Origin: CAZADH01 sp964483805
GTDB taxonomy: Bacteria; Muiribacteriota; Ozemobacteria; Ozemobacterales; Ozemobacteraceae
Length of the DNA: 9,454 nucleotides
Assembly: GCA_964483805.1 (NCBI GenBank)
Contig: CAZADH010000245.1
Span: 1 to 9,454 of the forward strand
Direction: 5' to 3'
This document shows positions 6,668 to 9,454 of this stretch, piece after piece. How positions within the stretch are numbered: position 1 is the stretch's first letter; each line of letters opens with the position of its first letter. A model generated the notes under the pieces. The model was not told the origin of the DNA. It saw only the letters and a program-made list of their open reading frames with translations, and ran no database searches. A program made the translations under genes and the position numbers.

Positions 6668-9454
6668 TCGCTGTCTCCGTCGTCGGTGACCGATGGCGCA
6701 CTCGATTCGGCGGCGAGGGTCGCGACGTCATCGGCAGACAGGATGTTCAGTTCCTCGAGCCGTTCCTGACAGAAACTGACGAACTCGCACCGCGGCCGGC
6801 CGAGGTGTCGGACCCGACACGATTTCGCTTCGGCGTGCTCCGCCGGCCGACAGGCAAACACCGCGGTTTCGGTGATCTCGCGCAGCACGCGTTCCATGCG
6901 CTCGGCAAAGGCCGCCATCTCGTCGGCACTCACCGGCGCGCCCCAATCGGGCCCGGCCGCGAACGACAGGGCCCCGGAACGAAGATGCCCCGCCTTGGCG
7001 CCACCGGTGCCGCGCCGGTACAGGCCGTCGGCCAGGGCCACCGTCATTGCCGCCAACCCCGGCCCGGTCGTCTGCTCGTGCAGTAAAAGTAAATACAACG
7101 GCAATTGGATCTCGAGCGGCGGGCCGTCCGTCGGGAACGCCCGGTCGTGCACCCGCGCACTGGGCCGATGCTTGCCGGTCTTGTAGTCGATGATCCACAA
7201 CGCCCCATCGTCGGCGCGCACGAGGCGATCGACCTGGCCGACGAGGTTGAAGCCGCGCCACGACCGACGCAGCCGCTTCTCGACGCCCTCGGTCCGACCG
7301 GCCGGAAACTGACCGTGCCGATACACGGCCTGGCGGTAATCCTCGAGCCACCCTTGCGCCTTCGCGGCCCGCACCCGACGTTCGAGCGGCGGCAGTGGCG
7401 CCAGATGCGGCGCGCCGAACTGGTCCCACAGCGCCGGCCATTGCGAGCCATCGGGCTCGTTGCCCGCGGCCCACGGCCCCGCGGGATCGTGCAGATGCTG
7501 CAACACCGCATGGACGGCCTTCCCCGTCAGGATGCCCGGGTTGCGCTCCTCGCGTTGATCGCGCACCCGCAACACGTGCCGAAAGAAGAAGCGGCGCGGG
7601 CAGTCGAGATAATCCTTCAACGAACTGGCCGAAAACGTGAACTCAGCCGGCAACTGCACGCGATCGCTGGCACCGATGCCGAGACGCGGCGTCAATACAA
7701 TATCTGCATCCTCGCCGGTGGCCGTCGCCAGCGTCGTCGCCAGGGGGCGCAGCGCCGCCCGCTGTTCTTCAGGCAGGGTGGCCATGGCGGCGCGCACCTC
7801 GCCGATCGACAGCGGCCTGGTCTCGACGAAATCCGCCGCTTCGGCCATCCCCAGGTCGGCCAGGAACGGCGACGGCAGCGCCGCCTCGGCGCCGAACCGC
7901 TCGCTCCATGACAACACGAGCCCCTCTTCAGCGCGGGTGATCGCCACGAAGAACAGTCGTCGTTCCTCGTCGAGTTGGTCGTCCAGCGTCGCCGGATACG
8001 GGTCGAAGAACGGGAACGGCCCGGGTCCGGAGCCGTCGATGGCCCGCTTCAGCGCGCGCATGCCCTCGCTGCCCAGCAACAGGTTTTCGCGCAATTGCAC
8101 GGGGAACTGACCATCGACAAGACCGGGCACGAACACGACCGGAAACTCCAACCCCTTCGACTGGTGCACCGTCATCAGGCGAACACCGGGCACCGCCACG
8201 TCGTTCTCGGACGCCAGCGAGTTGGCATAGGCCGTCATCAGGCCTTCGAGCCGGGTCATCAGGTCACTGACCCGCGGCGCGCGCCGGCAGACCCGGGTAT
8301 ACACCTCGGCAAAGTCGCCGACCATCTCGCGAAAGCGCAGCGCATGCACGTTCGTCGCCAGCGATGGCAGCGCCATGAATAGACCCGCCAACAGCGCATC
8401 GATCGGCAACTCGTCGTGGCGCAGGCGCAGATCGGCAAGCGTCGTCGCCACACGACGCAGCAATACAATGTGTTCACCCCATGTCGACTCGGCGGCAGCG
8501 TCCGAGTCCGGGTCTTCAGGCGCCGCAGAGTGGCACAGCGTCTCGAGCCACGCCGACACCGGCCGGCCGGTCATGGCCAGAGCCGACAACTGCTGTTGCA
8601 CGGTCACGATCGGCAAGCCGAGCAGGGGCGACACCAGGACCCGCCCCAGCGCTGTCTCGCGCTGACTGCCCGCCGGCGCGGTGATGGCCTGCAGCAGGTT
8701 TGCCAGCAGCGTCACCGCCTCGGTCTTGAAGAACCGCATGTCACCGGCAATGGCATAGGGGATGCCGAGTCCGTACAGCGCCTCGACGATTAGATCGAGC
8801 TGGGCATTGTTGCGCACGAGAATGGCAATCTCGTGGGCTTTGAACACCCGCCCCCCCTGCCCATACAGCAATAAAGCAGCAATACGCCGGCCGATCAACC
8901 GCGCTTCGGCAATCTCGTCGGCACAGCGGAACAGCTCAGTGAACCCCACCCGTCCGCTTTCGGCGGTCAGATCGATGCCGTCTGTGGGCCCACCCCTGGC
9001 CAGCAGGCGACGCGCCAGCGCCACGATCGGTTCTGCCGAGCGGTAGTTCCGCCCCAGCACGAAGGCGCCGGCCTTGTACTCCGCCCGAAACGGCGAGTTG
9101 CGCCCGCTGCCCATGATCGTCGGGTCGGCGCCGCGAAAGCGATAGATGCACTGATTCGGATCGCCGACCACGGCAAGACGCGGTCGGCCAGCGGGCTCGG
9201 CCAGCCGACGCAGCAGGTGATACTGCGCCGGGTCGGTGTCCTGAAACTCGTCGACCACAATAACGCGGAATCGGCGAGCGAGCCGCTCGCGCCGACCGTC
9301 GTCGGCCACCAGGGCCACGGTCTGACTGATCAGATCGCGAAAATCGAGATACCCGGCGCCCGCGCGCGCGTCTTCATACGCCGCGTACAGCCGGTCGAGC
9401 TCGACGAGCCGGCGCGCCACGCCCGTCGAGTCGGCGGCCAGCCCGTCGATGGCC
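6664..9454 (-). CDS. UvrD-type helicase with C-terminal PD-(D/E)XK nuclease, first subunit of an AdnAB-like pair, partial (5' end beyond window)
   Basis: The frame is open to the right edge; 929 complete codons are visible. Walker A and motif Ia are missing only because the window ends. Comparison with the downstream paralogue suggests about 180 more N-terminal residues, for a total near 1100. Visible helicase motifs by position: II DEFQD (9252-9238), III GDPNQ (9165-9151), IV NYRS (9048-9037), V TVHQSKGLEF (8172-8143) and VI AITRAEE (7944-7924). The nuclease shows GKAVH with its histidine at 7512-7510, the Asp of GQVDRL at 7230-7228, DYKT starting at 7188, and QLPLY starting at 7107. Cysteines lie at 7602-7600 and, near the C-terminus, at 6852, 6819, 6789 and 6771 (codon starts). 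The last two keep C-x5-C, but the usual CxxC is absent. The GTG at 9420 is in frame but internal. Overlapping the next gene by ATGA, it probably supplies the partner motor-nuclease of a heterodimeric end-resection enzyme. Confidence 0.92.
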   Translation of the reverse strand, partial: AIDGLAADSTGVARRLVELDRLYAAYEDARAGAGYLDFRDLISQTVALVADDGRRERLARRFRVIVVDEFQDTDPAQYHLLRRLAEPAGRPRLAVVGDPNQCIYRFRGADPTIMGSGRNSPFRAEYKAGAFVLGRNYRSAEPIVALARRLLARGGPTDGIDLTAESGRVGFTELFRCADEIAEARLIGRRIAALLLYGQGGRVFKAHEIAILVRNNAQLDLIVEALYGLGIPYAIAGDMRFFKTEAVTLLANLLQAITAPAGSQRETALGRVLVSPLLGLPIVTVQQQLSALAMTGRPVSAWLETLCHSAAPEDPDSDAAAESTWGEHIVLLRRVATTLADLRLRHDELPIDALLAGLFMALPSLATNVHALRFREMVGDFAEVYTRVCRRAPRVSDLMTRLEGLMTAYANSLASENDVAVPGVRLMTVHQSKGLEFPVVFVPGLVDGQFPVQLRENLLLGSEGMRALKRAIDGSGPGPFPFFDPYPATLDDQLDEERRLFFVAITRAEEGLVLSWSERFGAEAALPSPFLADLGMAEAADFVETRPLSIGEVRAAMATLPEEQRAALRPLATTLATATGEDADIVLTPRLGIGASDRVQLPAEFTFSASSLKDYLDCPRRFFFRHVLRVRDQREERNPGILTGKAVHAVLQHLHDPAGPWAAGNEPDGSQWPALWDQFGAPHLAPLPPLERRVRAAKAQGWLEDYRQAVYRHGQFPAGRTEGVEKRLRRSWRGFNLVGQVDRLVRADDGALWIIDYKTGKHRPSARVHDRAFPTDGPPLEIQLPLYLLLLHEQTTGPGLAAMTVALADGLYRRGTGGAKAGHLRSGALSFAAGPDWGAPVSADEMAAFAERMERVLREITETAVFACRPAEHAEAKSCRVRHLGRPRCEFVSFCQERLEELNILSADDVATLAAESSAPSVTDDGDSE

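Noticed and set aside
5255..6769. A 504-codon plus-strand open frame opposite the helicase-nuclease
   Set aside because: It lies antisense to conserved helicase motifs I to IV. The translation has low-complexity Arg/Gln/Gly composition, no motif and no clear ribosome binding site.
7105..7911. A 268-codon plus-strand open frame opposite the upstream helicase-nuclease
   Set aside because: It is antisense to the nuclease domain, including its catalytic residues, and has no recognisable domain of its own.
1005..8467. AATACA islands as Chi-like sites read by the neighbouring helicase-nuclease
   Set aside because: Chi-like sites in known systems are usually richer in G, and nothing in the window links the motif to the enzyme. 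Adjacency alone is not evidence.
9418..9420. GTG at 9420 as the start of the upstream helicase-nuclease
   Set aside because: The frame stays open to the window edge and the protein would lack Walker A and motif Ia, so the GTG is an internal valine.

Overview
The window is GC-rich (by eye about two-thirds G+C) and densely coding. Starts are ATG with purine-rich ribosome binding sites, which points to a bacterial chromosome. I cannot name the organism. The small DUF6485-type protein and the AdnAB-like helicase-nuclease pair would fit a high-GC, probably Gram-negative, environmental lineage such as a deltaproteobacterial-type group, but this is weak inference. I see no mobile elements, CRISPR arrays, tRNA or rRNA genes.

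Layout, left to right. (1) 1-438, minus strand: a GNAT N-acetyltransferase whose 3' end runs off the window. (2) 481-2421, minus: a 646-residue cytoplasmic double beta-propeller with a CxxCxxCxxC cysteine cluster inside one blade. (3) 2422-2577: a 156-bp divergent promoter region. (4) 2578-2769, plus: a 63-residue cysteine-rich DUF6485-type protein, the only plus-strand gene I accept. (5) 2779-3378, minus: a histidine-phosphatase (phosphoglycerate mutase-like) gene whose stop lies 9 bp from the stop of the DUF6485 gene. (6) 3350-6667, minus: a complete 1105-residue UvrD-type helicase fused to a PD-(D/E)XK nuclease. (7) 6664-9454, minus: a second helicase-nuclease with the same domain order, lacking its N-terminus because the window ends.

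Genes 7, 6 and 5 are transcribed in that order and look like one operon. The first junction is an ATGA overlap. The second is a 29-bp overlap in which the catalytic RHG motif of the phosphatase is written over the last codons of the helicase. Two adjacent proteins that each carry a motor and a nuclease resemble the AdnAB class of double-strand-break resection machines. The phosphatase may only be a passenger.

The propeller and the DUF6485 gene diverge from a short region where both candidate -10 elements share the string TAYGATACT. Both products carry cysteine clusters, so a metal- or redox-linked pairing is possible but not shown. The GNAT gene follows the propeller after a 42-bp AT-rich gap and may have its own promoter. 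Short AT-rich islands containing AATACA recur through otherwise GC-rich genes and are reported as an unexplained pattern.
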